In this document: positions 17,154-26,349 of the stretch, one piece after another
Layout: each line of letters opens with the position of its first letter
Numbering within the stretch: position 1 is the stretch's first letter
DNA from: Oceanisphaera litoralis
GTDB taxonomy: Bacteria; Pseudomonadota; Gammaproteobacteria; Enterobacterales; Aeromonadaceae
NCBI RefSeq assembly: GCF_016907015.1
Contig: NZ_JAFBBE010000003.1
Location: forward strand, 1-38,930
DNA length: 38,930 nucleotides
Direction: 5' to 3'
Notes under the pieces: generated by a model
Told to the model about the DNA's origin: nothing
Databases searched by the model: none
Seen by the model: only the letters and a program-made list of their open reading frames with translations
Program-made: the position numbers and the translations under genes

Positions 17154-19121
17154 TTGGACCAAGACGACAGCAGCCCGACTTTTGCCGGACGCTCTACCGA
17201 GCTTTCTACCGAACTCTTTACCGAGCTCTTTACCGAAAAGGGGCCGCTGGCCCGGGCCATCGACGGCTTTAAACCCCGGGCGGCTCAGGTAGAGATGGCG
17301 ACGGCGGTAGGTCAGGCGCTGGACGACAAGTTACCCCTGGTGGTGGAAGCGGGCACCGGTACCGGCAAAACCTACGCCTATCTGGCGCCGGTGCTGGCGG
17401 CGGGCAAGAGGGTGGTGCTCAGTACCGGCTCGCGCAACCTGCAGGAGCAGCTGTTTCATCGCGACTTGCCCACCCTGGTCAAGGCGATGCATTATCATCA
17501 TCCGGTGGCCCTGCTGAAGGGGCGATCCAACTACCTCTGTCTGGAGCGATTAGGCCTGCTGAACGAGAGCGTCCCCATGCTGTCGGCAGAGGGGCTGGCC
17601 GATTTGCAGCGGGTGCGGCGTTTCGTGCCCATGACCCACAGCGGTGACATCGGCGATATTCCCGGTCTGGCCGAGCGCAGCGAGGTGTTGCCGCTGGTCA
17701 CCAGCACCAACGACAACTGTCTGGGCCGTGACTGTCGTCATTATCAGGACTGTTATCTGGTCAAGGCCCGCAACAAGGCGATGGAGGCGCAGGTAGTGGT
17801 GGTGAATCACCACCTGTTCTTCGCCGACATGGCGGTGCGCGACACCGGCTTTGGTCAGCTGATCCCCGATGCCGACGCCTATATCCTGGATGAGGCCCAT
17901 CAATTGCCGGAGATCGCCGGCCAGTATTTCGGTCAGAGTCAGTCCAGCAAGCAAATACTTGAACTGGCACGGGATCTGCGGCTGGCGCAAAAGGTCGAAG
18001 CCAGAGACATGGCCCAGATAGGCAAGGCCGCCGAGCAGCTGGAGCGTCATGCCCAGGACCTGCGGCTGGCCTTTGGCCATGACAGCGGTCGCGGCCAGCT
18101 CAGGCCCATGCTGGCCCGGTCCGAGGTGGCCCAGGCGCTGGTTCGACTGAACGAGAGCCTGGCGTTCTGTTACGAGGTACTCAAGCTGGCGCTGGGGCGG
18201 GGCGAGCAGCTCGATCACTGCTTCGAGCGCCTGGTGGGGCTGCGCACCCAGCTGGACTCGGTCACCCGGGTGGAAGAAGACGGCTATTCCTACTGGTTCG
18301 ACTGCACCCGACGGCATATCAGCTTTCACAAGACCCCGCTGTCGGTGGCCGACCGCTTCTCGGTGGAGCTGGCCAAAGACGAGGTGAGCTGGGTCTTTAC
18401 CTCCGCCACCCTGGCGGTAGGAGACAGTTTTGCGCACTTTTGCGCCGATCTCGGGCTGTCAAGGTGTCGTACCTTGCAATTGGACAGCCCTTTTGATTAC
18501 TCTCGCCAGTCCCGTTTGTGCGTGCCCCGTTATCTGCCGGAAACCAACGCCGCCGGTCGTGGCCGCTGGCTGGCCGAAAGCCTGGCCGACACCCTGGATG
18601 CGGTGCCCGGCGGCAGCTTTTTTCTCTGTACCAGTTACAAGGTGATGAACGAGGTCGCCGAGGTGTTGCGCATCCGGCTGGATCGTACCGTGCTGGTACA
18701 GGGCGAAGACAACAAGGTGCGGCTGCTGGAGCGTTTCAGCCAGGATGGCCGTGCCGTGCTGGTGGCCACCAGCAGTTTCTGGGAAGGCATAGATGTGCGC
18801 GGCAATGCCCTGCAATGTGTGGTGATCGACAAGCTGCCGTTCAGCGCACCGGATGATCCGCTGCTGAGTGCCCGGCTTGAAGACTGTCGCCGGCGGGGCG
18901 AAGACGGCTTTGCCCGGGTGCAGTTGCCCAAGGCCATCATTACCCTCAAGCAGGGGGTAGGGCGGCTGATCCGGGACGTAGAGGACAAGGGCGTACTGGT
19001 GATCACCGACGGCCGCCTGGTCAACCGGGCTTACGGCGCCGACTTTATCAATAGCCTGCCGGCTATGCCACGCACCCGCAGTTTGCAGCAGCTGGCCGAA
19101 TTTTTATCAACCCTGGAGTAA
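17154..19121 (+). CDS. yoaA: ATP-dependent DNA helicase YoaA (DinG/XPD family, iron-sulfur)
   Basis: Superfamily 2 helicase of the XPD/DinG type, about 655 aa, implicated in repair of stalled forks in E. coli together with HolC. Motif I GTGTGKT lies near 67-73. Four Fe-S cluster cysteines are visible (SNYLCLERL, then NDNCLGRDCRHYQDC). The DEAH box is in YILDEAHQLPE near 246. Motifs V and VI are SSFWEGIDVRG and LKQGVGRLIRD. The start is uncertain: TTG at 17154 gives an N-terminus closest to the family, with a weak GACGAGA before it; GTG at 17100 is also open. An in-frame 12-bp repeat adds TEL-type residues just before the conserved GPLARAIDGFKPR. The tsaB start is eight bases downstream. Confidence 0.9.
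   Translation: MDQDDSSPTFAGRSTELSTELFTELFTEKGPLARAIDGFKPRAAQVEMATAVGQALDDKLPLVVEAGTGTGKTYAYLAPVLAAGKRVVLSTGSRNLQEQLFHRDLPTLVKAMHYHHPVALLKGRSNYLCLERLGLLNESVPMLSAEGLADLQRVRRFVPMTHSGDIGDIPGLAERSEVLPLVTSTNDNCLGRDCRHYQDCYLVKARNKAMEAQVVVVNHHLFFADMAVRDTGFGQLIPDADAYILDEAHQLPEIAGQYFGQSQSSKQILELARDLRLAQKVEARDMAQIGKAAEQLERHAQDLRLAFGHDSGRGQLRPMLARSEVAQALVRLNESLAFCYEVLKLALGRGEQLDHCFERLVGLRTQLDSVTRVEEDGYSYWFDCTRRHISFHKTPLSVADRFSVELAKDEVSWVFTSATLAVGDSFAHFCADLGLSRCRTLQLDSPFDYSRQSRLCVPRYLPETNAAGRGRWLAESLADTLDAVPGGSFFLCTSYKVMNEVAEVLRIRLDRTVLVQGEDNKVRLLERFSQDGRAVLVATSSFWEGIDVRGNALQCVVIDKLPFSAPDDPLLSARLEDCRRRGEDGFARVQLPKAIITLKQGVGRLIRDVEDKGVLVITDGRLVNRAYGADFINSLPAMPRTRSLQQLAEFLSTLE
17195..17240. repeat. 12-bp tandem repeat in the 5' end of yoaA (three units plus a part)
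   Basis: TACCGAGCTTTC, TACCGAACTCTT and TACCGAGCTCTT follow each other at 17195-17230 and a partial unit continues. They encode STEL-STEL-FTEL-FTE in the non-conserved N-terminal extension. Confidence 0.85.
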
Positions 19122-19128
19122 TGAACAC

Positions 19129-19815
19129 ATGACCCGAATTCTGGCCATCGACACCGCCACCGAGGCCTGCTCTGCCGCCCTGTGGCAAAACGGCGAGCTG
19201 TTGAGCCGTTATCAGGTGGCACCACGAGGCCATACGGACTTGATCCTGCCGATGGTGGCCGAGCTGCTGGCCGAAGGCGAATTGACTCTGAACCAGCTCG
19301 ATGGGTTGGCCTTCGGGCGGGGCCCGGGCTCTTTTACCGGGGTACGCATCACCCTGGGGGTGGCGCAGGGGCTGGCCTATGGCGCCGACTTGCCGCTGTT
19401 GGGCGTCTCCAACCTGCAGGCGCTGGCTCAGGGTGCCCATCGTGCCTGCGGTGGCGAGCGGGTGCTGACCGCCATCGATGCCCGCATGGGGGAAATCTAT
19501 GTTGGGGCTTATCGGCTGGAACAGGGGCTCATGGTCGGCACCCTTGAAGAGCGGGTATTGCCGCCGGGGCAATTTCTGGATACCTGCGCGGACACCGACC
19601 GCTGGCAGCTGGGTGTGGGCTCGGGTTTTGTCACCTATGCTGAACTCATGAGCCGGGTAGAAGTACTCTGCGAGGCGGTGCCCTTTCCCGAAGCCCGGGA
19701 TTTGTTACCCCAGGCCATCGCCCTGTGTCGTGCCGGGCTGGGCGTGGCCGCGGCCGATGCGCGTCCTGTCTATCTGCGGGACAAGGTGACCTGGCAAAAA
19801 CTGCCGGGCCGCTGA
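19129..19815 (+). CDS. tsaB: tRNA threonylcarbamoyladenosine biosynthesis protein TsaB
   Basis: TsaB (YeaZ), 228 aa, an ASKHA-fold partner that binds TsaD and TsaE to make the t6A37 modification of ANN-decoding tRNAs. The N-terminus ILAIDTATEACSAAL and FGRGPGSFTGVRITLGVAQGLA near 62-83 are characteristic. The length matches the E. coli protein (231). It follows yoaA by seven bases, with GGAG before its ATG, and is likely in the same transcript, an order conserved in gammaproteobacteria. Confidence 0.95.
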   Translation: MTRILAIDTATEACSAALWQNGELLSRYQVAPRGHTDLILPMVAELLAEGELTLNQLDGLAFGRGPGSFTGVRITLGVAQGLAYGADLPLLGVSNLQALAQGAHRACGGERVLTAIDARMGEIYVGAYRLEQGLMVGTLEERVLPPGQFLDTCADTDRWQLGVGSGFVTYAELMSRVEVLCEAVPFPEARDLLPQAIALCRAGLGVAAADARPVYLRDKVTWQKLPGR

Positions 19816-19826
19816 CAGGAGCTGCA

Positions 19827-19988
19827 GTGAAGATTTTCTCGATCAAACTCTCAATCAAACAGTGGGAAGACCCGGATTCCCCTCTGTTCTATCCTCAGCG
19901 GCCTTACCACCGTAGTTTTAAGTACCGCCAGCGTAGGCGGCGAAACAACCGGCGTTGTTTGCGGCTGTGGCATTACCGGCGGCGTTGA
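19827..19988 (+). CDS. Small Arg-rich ORF between tsaB and fadD (53 aa)
   Basis: A GTG start six bases after AGGAG (19816-19820), 11 bases after the tsaB stop. The N-terminal half (KIFSIKLSIKQWEDPDSP) is mixed; the C-terminal half is extremely basic, with runs such as RQRRRRNNRRCLRLWHYRRR. It could be a nucleic-acid- or ribosome-binding microprotein, or a non-coding spacer with a chance frame. The good ribosome site and operon position favour a real gene. In enterics this slot holds a Slp-type lipoprotein gene; this ORF is unrelated to that. Confidence 0.4.
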   Translation: MKIFSIKLSIKQWEDPDSPLFYPQRPYHRSFKYRQRRRRNNRRCLRLWHYRRR

Positions 19989-20033
19989 CGGGACGGCCAA
20001 TCTACGCCCTTGTTAGTAGCCCGGGAGACTGAA

Positions 20034-21743
20034 ATGGAACATGTTCTATCTGGTCAGCAGCCGACACCTTTTTCCGGAAAGCCCTGGCTGCATCGCTATC
20101 CGGCCGATGTTCCCGCCGAGATCGATGCCGATAAATTCGGTTCTCTGCTGGACATGTTTGAACAGGGTGTGAGTGAGTTTGCCGATTTGCCGGCCTACAG
20201 CAACGTCGGCAAGACGCTCAGCTATCGGCAGTTGGATACGCTGTCCCGGAATTTTGCCGCCTATCTGCAGCAGGGTCTCAAATTGGCATCGGGTGATCGC
20301 ATTGCGCTGATGATGCCCAATTTGCTGCAATACCCGGTCTGCCTGTTCGGCGCCCTGCGCGCCGGCCTGGTGGTGGTGAATGTCAATCCGCTCTATACCG
20401 CCCGCGAGCTGAAGCATCAGCTGAATGACGCCGGGGCGAGCATCATCGTCATCGTGGAAAACTTTGCCCATACCCTGACCGAGGTGCTTGAAGAGACGCC
20501 GGTGAAACAGGTGATCCTGACCCGCATCGGTGATCACCTGGGGCTGGTGAAGGGCACCCTGGTCAATGCGGTCGTTAAATACATCAATAAGCTGGTGCCC
20601 GAATATCACTTGCCGGCGGCCATATCTTACAAGACGGCCCTGACCCGGGGCCGTGGCCTGCGTTATGTCCGGCCCGAATTGAATGGCGATAGCCTGGCCT
20701 TCCTGCAATATACCGGCGGCACCACTGGCCGCTCGAAAGGGGCCATGCTCAGTCATCGCAATATGCTGGCCAATGTGGAGCAGTGTCTTGGCGTCTATGG
20801 CCCGGTATTATGCAAGGGACAGGAAAAGGTGGTGACCGCACTGCCGCTCTATCATGTGTTCGCGCTGACGGTAAACGGCCTGCTGTTTTTTCGCATCGGC
20901 GGACACAACCTGCTGATCACCAACCCGCGGGATATTCCGGCTATGGTGCGGGAGCTCAAGAACTTTGACTTCAGTTGTATCACCGGCGTCAACACCCTGT
21001 TCAATGTGCTGGTGAACAACGCGGGTTTCCGGGGGCATGACTTCAAGAGCCTGAAGCTGACCATGGGCGGTGGCATGGCGGTACAGCGAGCGGTGGCCGA
21101 GCGGTGGCAGGCCATTACCGGCAGGCCTCTTCTGGAAGGGTATGGTCTGACCGAATGCTCACCGCTGGTGACCGTCTGTCCTTATGACATGGACGGCTAT
21201 AACGGCTCCATCGGCCTGCCGGTGTGCTCCACCGAGGTCAGGCTGGTCGATGATAACGACGAGGAAATTCATCTGACTCGGACTCCCGGCGAGCTGGAGG
21301 TGAAGGGCCCCCAGGTGATGCGTGGCTACTGGAGACAGAGTGGCGCAGATGACGACACCTTCCATGACGGCTGGCTGCGTACCGGTGATATCGCTACCAT
21401 CGACGAGCAGGGCTTTCTGAACCTTGTGGATCGCAAGAAAGACATGATACTGGTATCCGGTTTCAATGTATTTCCCAATGAAATCGAAGACGTGGCCATG
21501 CAGCACCCGGCGGTACTGGAGGCGGCGGCGGTGGGCGTACCTCACAGGATCAGCGGCGAAATCGTCAAGCTGGTAGTGGTGAAAAAGCCGGGCGCCCGGC
21601 TGGACGAAAAAGCACTGATCGGCCATTGTCGCCAATATCTGACTGCCTATAAGGTGCCTAAGGTGATAGAATTTCGTGACGAATTGCCCAAAACCCACGT
21701 CGGTAAAATACTGCGCCGGGCGCTGCGAGAAGCCGCTGCCTGA
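20034..21743 (+). CDS. fadD: Long-chain-fatty-acid--CoA ligase
   Basis: FadD, 569 aa, ANL-superfamily adenylate-forming enzyme at the inner membrane that activates imported fatty acids as acyl-CoA for beta-oxidation. The ATP/AMP motif [18 protein letters not shown] starts near residue 226; [11 protein letters not shown] is near 365; the [12 protein letters not shown] and [18 protein letters not shown] motifs follow, and [10 protein letters not shown] near the C-terminus carries the adenylation Lys. I use the ATG at 20034, six bases after GGGAG, rather than the upstream TTG. A half-match to a FadR site lies just inside the gene (20048-20055) but is too weak to call. A terminator follows. Confidence 0.96.
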   Translation: MEHVLSGQQPTPFSGKPWLHRYPADVPAEIDADKFGSLLDMFEQGVSEFADLPAYSNVGKTLSYRQLDTLSRNFAAYLQQGLKLASGDRIALMMPNLLQYPVCLFGALRAGLVVVNVNPLYTARELKHQLNDAGASIIVIVENFAHTLTEVLEETPVKQVILTRIGDHLGLVKGTLVNAVVKYINKLVPEYHLPAAISYKTALTRGRGLRYVRPELNGDSLAFLQYTGGTTGRSKGAMLSHRNMLANVEQCLGVYGPVLCKGQEKVVTALPLYHVFALTVNGLLFFRIGGHNLLITNPRDIPAMVRELKNFDFSCITGVNTLFNVLVNNAGFRGHDFKSLKLTMGGGMAVQRAVAERWQAITGRPLLEGYGLTECSPLVTVCPYDMDGYNGSIGLPVCSTEVRLVDDNDEEIHLTRTPGELEVKGPQVMRGYWRQSGADDDTFHDGWLRTGDIATIDEQGFLNLVDRKKDMILVSGFNVFPNEIEDVAMQHPAVLEAAAVGVPHRISGEIVKLVVVKKPGARLDEKALIGHCRQYLTAYKVPKVIEFRDELPKTHVGKILRRALREAAA

Positions 21744-21747
21744 GTCG

Positions 21748-21776
21748 AAACCCCGGGCAACCGGGGTTTTATTTTG
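21748..21776 (+). terminator. Rho-independent terminator of fadD
   Basis: AAACCCCGG and CCGGGGTTT form a 9-bp stem with loop GCAA, followed by TATTTT, five bases after the fadD stop. Confidence 0.9.
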
Positions 21777-21795
21777 CCGATCACTCAGAGCGCCC

Positions 21796-22890
21796 ATGAC
21801 TTATACACTGATCACCGATAACCAGACCCTGGCCGACTTCTGTGCCACCGACGCCACCCTGCTGGCGCTGGATACCGAATTTGTTCGCACCCGCACCTTT
21901 TATGCCAAACCGGGCCTCTACCAGCTGTTCGACGGCCGGCGTACGGCGCTGATTGATCCGGTTGCGGTGTCGGATCTGTCGCCCTTGTGGCGCTTGCTGC
22001 ACGACCCGGCCCGGCTGTGTGTACTGCACGCGGGGGGAGAGGATCTGGAGCTGTTTCAGCATCAGAGCGGCGCCTTGCCGGCCCGGGTGCACGATACCCA
22101 GCTGGCCGCCGCCTTCCTTGGCTATGGCACCCAGTTGGGTTTTGCCCCTCTGGTAGAGAAGTTGCTGGAGGTGAGCCTGGACAAGGCCCATGCCCGAACC
22201 GACTGGCTGGCCCGGCCCTTGTCGAGTGCTCAGCTGAGCTATGCGGCAGACGATGTGATTTATCTCTATCCCGTGTATCAACAGTTGATGCAGCAGCTGC
22301 AGCAGAAGGGGCTGACCGACTGGTTCGAGCAGGAATGCGAGCGGGCGGTAAAGCGACGCAGCGAAAGTGTGGCTCCTGCGCTGGCTTATCTCGATATCAA
22401 GAATGCCTGGACCCTGGACCCTCAGGCGCTGGGCATATTGCAGCGCTTGTGCCAGTGGCGGTTGACCGAGGCACGTCGTCGGGATCTGGCGGTCAACTTT
22501 GTGGTGAAGGAAGCGAATCTGTTTCGCGTGGCGGAGCGGGCGCCACAGAGTCTGGGTGATCTGAATCGTCTGGGGCTGGAGCCGATGGAAATCAAGCGTC
22601 ATGGCGACACCTTGCTGGCGCTGGTACAACAGGCGCTGGATGCTCCCGACAGCTGGCCGGCGCCGGTGCAGCGACTGGTGGATTATCCGGGCTACAAGGC
22701 AGAGCTCAAGCGCATCAAGACCATTGTGGAACGTGCCGGAGAGCAGGCCGAGATTCCGGCGGAATTGATCGCGTCCAAGCGATTGATCCATCAGTATCTG
22801 AGCTGGAAGTGGCGGCTGGAAGAAAGCAAGGACATGACGCCTGCCTTGTTGCAGGGCTGGCGCGGCGAACTGCTTACCTCACAACTGTGA
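21796..22890 (+). CDS. rnd: Ribonuclease D
   Basis: RNase D, 364 aa, a 3'-5' exoribonuclease that trims tRNA 3' ends. The DEDDy exonuclease domain (about 1-170) has LALDTEFVRT (first Asp/Glu), HAGGEDLELF, HDTQLAAAFLGYG and the YAADDVIYLYPVY motif. An HRDC domain follows near 210-285 and a second helical domain ends the protein. It lies after the fadD terminator, so it probably has its own promoter; only a weak ribosome site precedes the ATG. Confidence 0.95.
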   Translation: MTYTLITDNQTLADFCATDATLLALDTEFVRTRTFYAKPGLYQLFDGRRTALIDPVAVSDLSPLWRLLHDPARLCVLHAGGEDLELFQHQSGALPARVHDTQLAAAFLGYGTQLGFAPLVEKLLEVSLDKAHARTDWLARPLSSAQLSYAADDVIYLYPVYQQLMQQLQQKGLTDWFEQECERAVKRRSESVAPALAYLDIKNAWTLDPQALGILQRLCQWRLTEARRRDLAVNFVVKEANLFRVAERAPQSLGDLNRLGLEPMEIKRHGDTLLALVQQALDAPDSWPAPVQRLVDYPGYKAELKRIKTIVERAGEQAEIPAELIASKRLIHQYLSWKWRLEESKDMTPALLQGWRGELLTSQL

Positions 22891-22920
22891 TGTAAGGCGT
22901 AAGATGTGGTGAGTAAAAAG

Positions 22921-22940
22921 GGGGCGAACCGGCTCGCCCC
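22921..22940 (-). terminator. Terminator of the min operon (possibly bidirectional)
   Basis: GGGGCGA and TCGCCCC form a 7-bp stem with a six-base loop. On the minus strand CTTTTTACTC follows, on the plus strand TGGCTTTTA. It lies between the convergent rnd and minE. Confidence 0.8.
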
Positions 22941-22946
22941 TGGCTT

Positions 22947-23234
22947 TTACGATGCGGCTGTTTTTTCTGTTTTTTCGTCGATATCGGGGAACATGATGTT
23001 AAGTTCCAGTACCGACAGATTATCGCCTTTTTGATCGAGCTGTACCGAAATCTGATCGATATCGATGTTCACATATTTACGAATCACCTCCAGAATATCC
23101 TGTTGCATCTGCGGCAGGTAATCCGGGGTATCCCGCTGGCTACGTTCGTGGGCAACAATGATCTGCAGGCGCTCTTTGGCGAGCTTGGCGCTGGTTTGGG
23201 TCTTTTTTGAACGAAAATAGTCCAGTAGAGACAT
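22947..23234 (-). CDS. minE: Cell division topological specificity factor MinE
   Basis: MinE, 95 aa. The N-terminal anti-MinCD segment ([30 protein letters not shown]) contains the membrane-targeting and MinD-binding helix; the C-terminal topological-specificity domain includes [13 protein letters not shown]. It stimulates MinD ATPase and drives pole-to-pole oscillation, limiting MinCD to the poles. It follows minD by three bases. Confidence 0.97.
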   Translation of the reverse strand: MSLLDYFRSKKTQTSAKLAKERLQIIVAHERSQRDTPDYLPQMQQDILEVIRKYVNIDIDQISVQLDQKGDNLSVLELNIMFPDIDEKTEKTAAS

Positions 23235-23237
23235 GGG

Positions 23238-24050
23238 TTAACTCCCAAAAAGTCGGCTAAAAAATCCCTTCTTCTCTTCATCGAGGAAACGGAAGGAGCG
23301 TTCTTCGCCCAGCAGGCGGGCAACGGTGTCGGCATAGGCCAGGGCGGCATCGGATTCGCCGTCCAGGATCACCGGCTCACCGGCGTTGGATGCCTTGAGC
23401 ACGGCCGGGGATTCGGGGATCACCCCGAGCAGCGGTATAGCGAGAATTTCCTGTACGTCATGTACGCTCAGCATGTCGCCACGGCTGACGCGCTCGGGAG
23501 AGTAGCGGGTCAGCAACAGGTGTTCCTTGATGGGCTCCATGCCTTTTTCGGCCCGACGCGACTTGGACGACAGAATCCCCAGAATACGATCGGAATCTCG
23601 TACCGAGGACACTTCCGGGTTGGTGGTGACGATGGCTTCATCGGCAAAATACAGGGCCATCAGCGCCCCGGTTTCGATGCCGGCGGGCGAGTCGCAGATG
23701 ATGTATTCGAAACCCATGTCGGCCAGATCGTTGAGGATTTTCTCTACCCCCTCCCGGGTCAGGGCGTCTTTGTCCCGGGTCTGGGAGGCGGGCAGAATAT
23801 AGAGTTGCTCGACTCGCTTATCCCGGATCAGTGCCTGAGTGAGGTTGGCGTCACCGTTAATCACGTTGACAAAGTCGTATACGACGCGACGCTCGCAGCC
23901 CATGATCAGATCCAGGTTGCGCAAGCCGATATCAAAATCAACCACCACGGTTTTATGCCCAAGACTGGCCAGGCCGGTACTGATGGCTGCACTGGAGGTG
24001 GTTTTACCCACGCCTCCTTTCCCGGATGTGACGACGATAATTCGTGCCAT
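23238..24050 (-). CDS. minD: Septum site-determining ATPase MinD
   Basis: MinD, 270 aa, a ParA/MinD-type ATPase. The deviant Walker A motif GKGGVGKTTSSAA (10-22) follows MARIIVVTS; switch II is VDFDIGLRNLD. The C-terminus FFSRLFGS is the amphipathic membrane-targeting helix. In the ATP form it binds the inner membrane and recruits MinC; MinE releases it. It is the middle gene of minCDE. Confidence 0.97.
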   Translation of the reverse strand: MARIIVVTSGKGGVGKTTSSAAISTGLASLGHKTVVVDFDIGLRNLDLIMGCERRVVYDFVNVINGDANLTQALIRDKRVEQLYILPASQTRDKDALTREGVEKILNDLADMGFEYIICDSPAGIETGALMALYFADEAIVTTNPEVSSVRDSDRILGILSSKSRRAEKGMEPIKEHLLLTRYSPERVSRGDMLSVHDVQEILAIPLLGVIPESPAVLKASNAGEPVILDGESDAALAYADTVARLLGEERSFRFLDEEKKGFFSRLFGS

Positions 24051-24073
24051 AGTGTGTTCCTAAGGTCGTAAAA

Positions 24074-24766
24074 TTAGAGGCGATCGAACTTTAGTTGTTC
24101 GCCCGCCAGAGAAATAGTAACTGGCTGTTCCCAGTTAACACCCTGTAATCCATCACTGAGTTGATAATTACCGGCAACAGAAATCAACTCTGCCATCAGT
24201 TGTTGACAATAAATACGGGCCGACTCGTTGCCTTTGGCACCGGCGACTGCCCGGCCGCGAAGTTGCCCATAAATATGAATACTGTCATCGGCGATGACTT
24301 CGGCCCCGTTACTGACCGATCCCAGAATCACCAGTGAACCGTTGGCTGCATAGAGCTGCTGGCCCGAGCGTACCGGGCCACGGTGAACCTTGGTTCCGGG
24401 TTGGTTAAGCAGGGCGGTCGGGGCTGCGGGAGCTTCTTGTTGCTCTTGTTGCATCGGAATCTTGCCGGTGCTGAGCACGGCCAGGCCTGCAGCCCGGGCG
24501 GCGGCTCGGGTCGCATCATCTTTGACACCGGTAATCCCCACCGGCACCAGCTCCAGTGCCTTGAGGGCATCGGCCAGGGCGGTGAAGTCGGGTATCTGTA
24601 ACAGTTTTTCTATGTTGATGACCAGCGGTGCGGCGCGAAAGAACGCCGGAGCCAGTGCAATTTTTTCTGCCAGTTGTTGCTTTACCCGCTGAATATCGCC
24701 GTCGGTCATATGCACTACCGACAGGGTAAAGCTACTGCCTTTTAATTCGATGCCATGCTCCGCCAT
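24074..24766 (-). CDS. minC: Septum site-determining protein MinC
   Basis: MinC, 230 aa, the FtsZ-assembly inhibitor. The N-terminal domain (about 1-105) binds FtsZ; a Gln/Ala/Pro-rich linker follows (QQEQQEAPAAPTA); the C-terminal beta-helix domain (about 125-230) with RSGQQLYAANGSLVILGSV and HIYGQLRGRAVAGAKG binds MinD and the septum. First gene of the operon, 23 bases before minD. Confidence 0.97.
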   Translation of the reverse strand: MAEHGIELKGSSFTLSVVHMTDGDIQRVKQQLAEKIALAPAFFRAAPLVINIEKLLQIPDFTALADALKALELVPVGITGVKDDATRAAARAAGLAVLSTGKIPMQQEQQEAPAAPTALLNQPGTKVHRGPVRSGQQLYAANGSLVILGSVSNGAEVIADDSIHIYGQLRGRAVAGAKGNESARIYCQQLMAELISVAGNYQLSDGLQGVNWEQPVTISLAGEQLKFDRL

Positions 24767-24856
24767 AAGCGGCTTTCCCCCGAGGATTCAATCCTTTTTG
24801 TTATTGGTCGTGCTGATGTTATAGTTTGCCATCTTAACTGGCAATAAACCCGACGG

Positions 24857-24865
24857 ATTATAGCA
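24857..24865 (-). promoter_or_regulatory. Extended -10 promoter for minCDE
   Basis: On the minus strand TGCTATAAT contains a consensus TATAAT (24862-24857) with an extended TG. Transcription would begin about 85 bases before minC. The same interval holds an inverted repeat, TTGCCA/TGGCAA (about 24826-24844), and divergent ycgL begins at 24872, so the two promoters must lie very close together. Confidence 0.55.
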
Positions 24866-24871
24866 ATTTCC

Positions 24872-25153
24872 ATGTTGTGTGTAGTGTATAAAAGCCCTAA
24901 AAAGGCAGAGACCTATCTTTTTGTCGAGCGACGCGACGACTTTTCTCGTGTGCCTTCCCCCTTGCTGGATACCTTCGGGTCGCCCAGGCTTGCGATGATC
25001 ATTAACCTGGCAACAAAGACTCACCTGGCGCAGGCTGATCTGGCCAAGGTCAGGCTGGCGTTAAAGACCCAGGGCTATTACCTGCAATTGCCACCACCGC
25101 CGGAAAACCTGCTGAAACAACATCGGGCGTCACAGCTTGATCCTTCTGCCTGA
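24872..25153 (+). CDS. ycgL: YcgL family protein (93 aa)
   Basis: Small conserved gammaproteobacterial protein of unknown function (PF05166). MLCVVYKSPKKAETYLFVERRDDFSRVP and GYYLQLPPPPENLLKQH are the family hallmarks. It is divergent from minC, an arrangement shared with E. coli. No catalytic motif is known. First gene of a probable ycgL-ycgM-ycgN unit. Confidence 0.92.
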   Translation: MLCVVYKSPKKAETYLFVERRDDFSRVPSPLLDTFGSPRLAMIINLATKTHLAQADLAKVRLALKTQGYYLQLPPPPENLLKQHRASQLDPSA

Positions 25154-25200
25154 CGCCTGAATTCTCTTTCAATACGTTGCGTACCAGCAAGGAGCCACTC

Positions 25201-25863
25201 ATGTATCAACATATGGACTTACAGGGGCAGCCTTTGCCCTATGCCGTGGGTAAAGTGGTGTGCGTTGGCCGCAGTTATCAAGATCATGCGGCAGAGCTGA
25301 ACAATCCGGTACCTGAAGAGCCCTTGTTGTTCATCAAGCCGTCCACCAGTCTGACCGGCCTGGATGCACCGCTGTTGCTGCCCAAGGGGCTGGGGGCCGT
25401 GCATCATGAGCTGGAAGTGGCCTTGTTGATTGGTCGTCGTTTGTGCCATACCGAGCCGGGTCATGCACTGGAGGCGGTGGTCGGTGTGGGGTTGGCGCTG
25501 GATTTAACCCTGCGCGATGTACAGGACCGGCTCAAGGCGCAGGGACACCCCTGGGAGCGGGCCAAGGCATTCGACGGCAGTTGCCCTGTTACTCCCTTCG
25601 CTCTGCCCGAGGTGCTCAACGATTTGCAGCACCTTGATTTTTCCTTGCGGGTCAATGGGGAGCAACGGCAAAAGGGGAATACCGCCATGATGATGTGGTC
25701 CATTGGCGAGCTGTTGGCACAAATGAGCCGCTGTTTTACGCTTAATCCCGGCGATGTGGTACTGACCGGCACCCCCAGGGGGGTGGCCGAACTCAAACCG
25801 CTGGATGAACTCGATATGCAACTGAACGGTCAGTACCGTTTCAGTGCCAAAGTAGCAGGATAA
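25201..25863 (+). CDS. ycgM: Fumarylacetoacetate hydrolase family protein YcgM (220 aa)
   Basis: FAH-fold hydrolase. [21 protein letters not shown] opens the domain; the divalent metal is bound by the E/E/D set around [12 protein letters not shown] and [22 protein letters not shown] closes the active site. Relatives hydrolyse acylpyruvates or decarboxylate oxaloacetate; the E. coli substrate is not firmly known. AAGGAG (25190-25195) five bases before the ATG fixes the start. It ends five bases before ycgN. Confidence 0.92.
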   Translation: MYQHMDLQGQPLPYAVGKVVCVGRSYQDHAAELNNPVPEEPLLFIKPSTSLTGLDAPLLLPKGLGAVHHELEVALLIGRRLCHTEPGHALEAVVGVGLALDLTLRDVQDRLKAQGHPWERAKAFDGSCPVTPFALPEVLNDLQHLDFSLRVNGEQRQKGNTAMMMWSIGELLAQMSRCFTLNPGDVVLTGTPRGVAELKPLDELDMQLNGQYRFSAKVAG

Positions 25864-25867
25864 ACTT

Positions 25868-26302
25868 ATGCAGGCCGATTTCTGGTATACCAAGTCTCTG
25901 GAGGAGATGTCCGATGGGGAATGGGAAGCCTTGTGTGACGGCTGTGGTAAATGTTGCCTCAACAAGCTGATTGATGAAGACACCGACGAGCTGGTACATA
26001 CCAATGTGGCGTGTGAGCTGTTGAACACCCACAGCTGTGCCTGCAGCGATTATGACAATCGCTTCGCCAAGGTGCCGGATTGCCTGAAGATTACCCGGGA
26101 CAAGCTGGACGATTATTTCTGGCTGCCTTCCACCTGCGCCTATCGTTTGCTGGCAGAAGGCCAATCGTTGCCGTCCTGGCATCCGCTGCGCACCGGATCC
26201 AAGAGTGCCATGCACAAGGCCGGTCAGTCGGTACGCGGCAAGGTCGTACCTGAGTCCAGGGCCGGCAACTGGGAAGATCACATCATTACCTGGGCGCGTT
26301 AA
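25868..26302 (+). CDS. ycgN: YcgN family cysteine-cluster protein (144 aa)
   Basis: UPF0260/YkgJ-type protein. The [11 protein letters not shown] cluster near 23-33, with further Cys in [22 protein letters not shown] and STCAY, probably binds zinc or an iron-sulfur cluster. Function is unknown, though the family is conserved next to ycgM and minCDE. The length is normal (E. coli 153). Confidence 0.92.
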   Translation: MQADFWYTKSLEEMSDGEWEALCDGCGKCCLNKLIDEDTDELVHTNVACELLNTHSCACSDYDNRFAKVPDCLKITRDKLDDYFWLPSTCAYRLLAEGQSLPSWHPLRTGSKSAMHKAGQSVRGKVVPESRAGNWEDHIITWAR

Positions 26303-26349
26303 TCCGTGAGGGGTAAGGGGTGAGGGGTAAACCTCACGCCTCACGCCTC
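26303..26349. repeat. G-rich/C-rich short repeats between convergent ycgN and dsbB
   Basis: GTGAGGGGTAAGGGGTGAGG is followed by CCTCACGCCTCACGCCTCA. The GTGAGG and CCTCAC motifs can pair into a hairpin. It may act as a weak terminator but has no T-run. Confidence 0.5.

Noticed and set aside
20048-20064. FadR-like ATCTGGTC inside the start of fadD
   Set aside because: Only the left half of the operator matches; the right half is unrelated.
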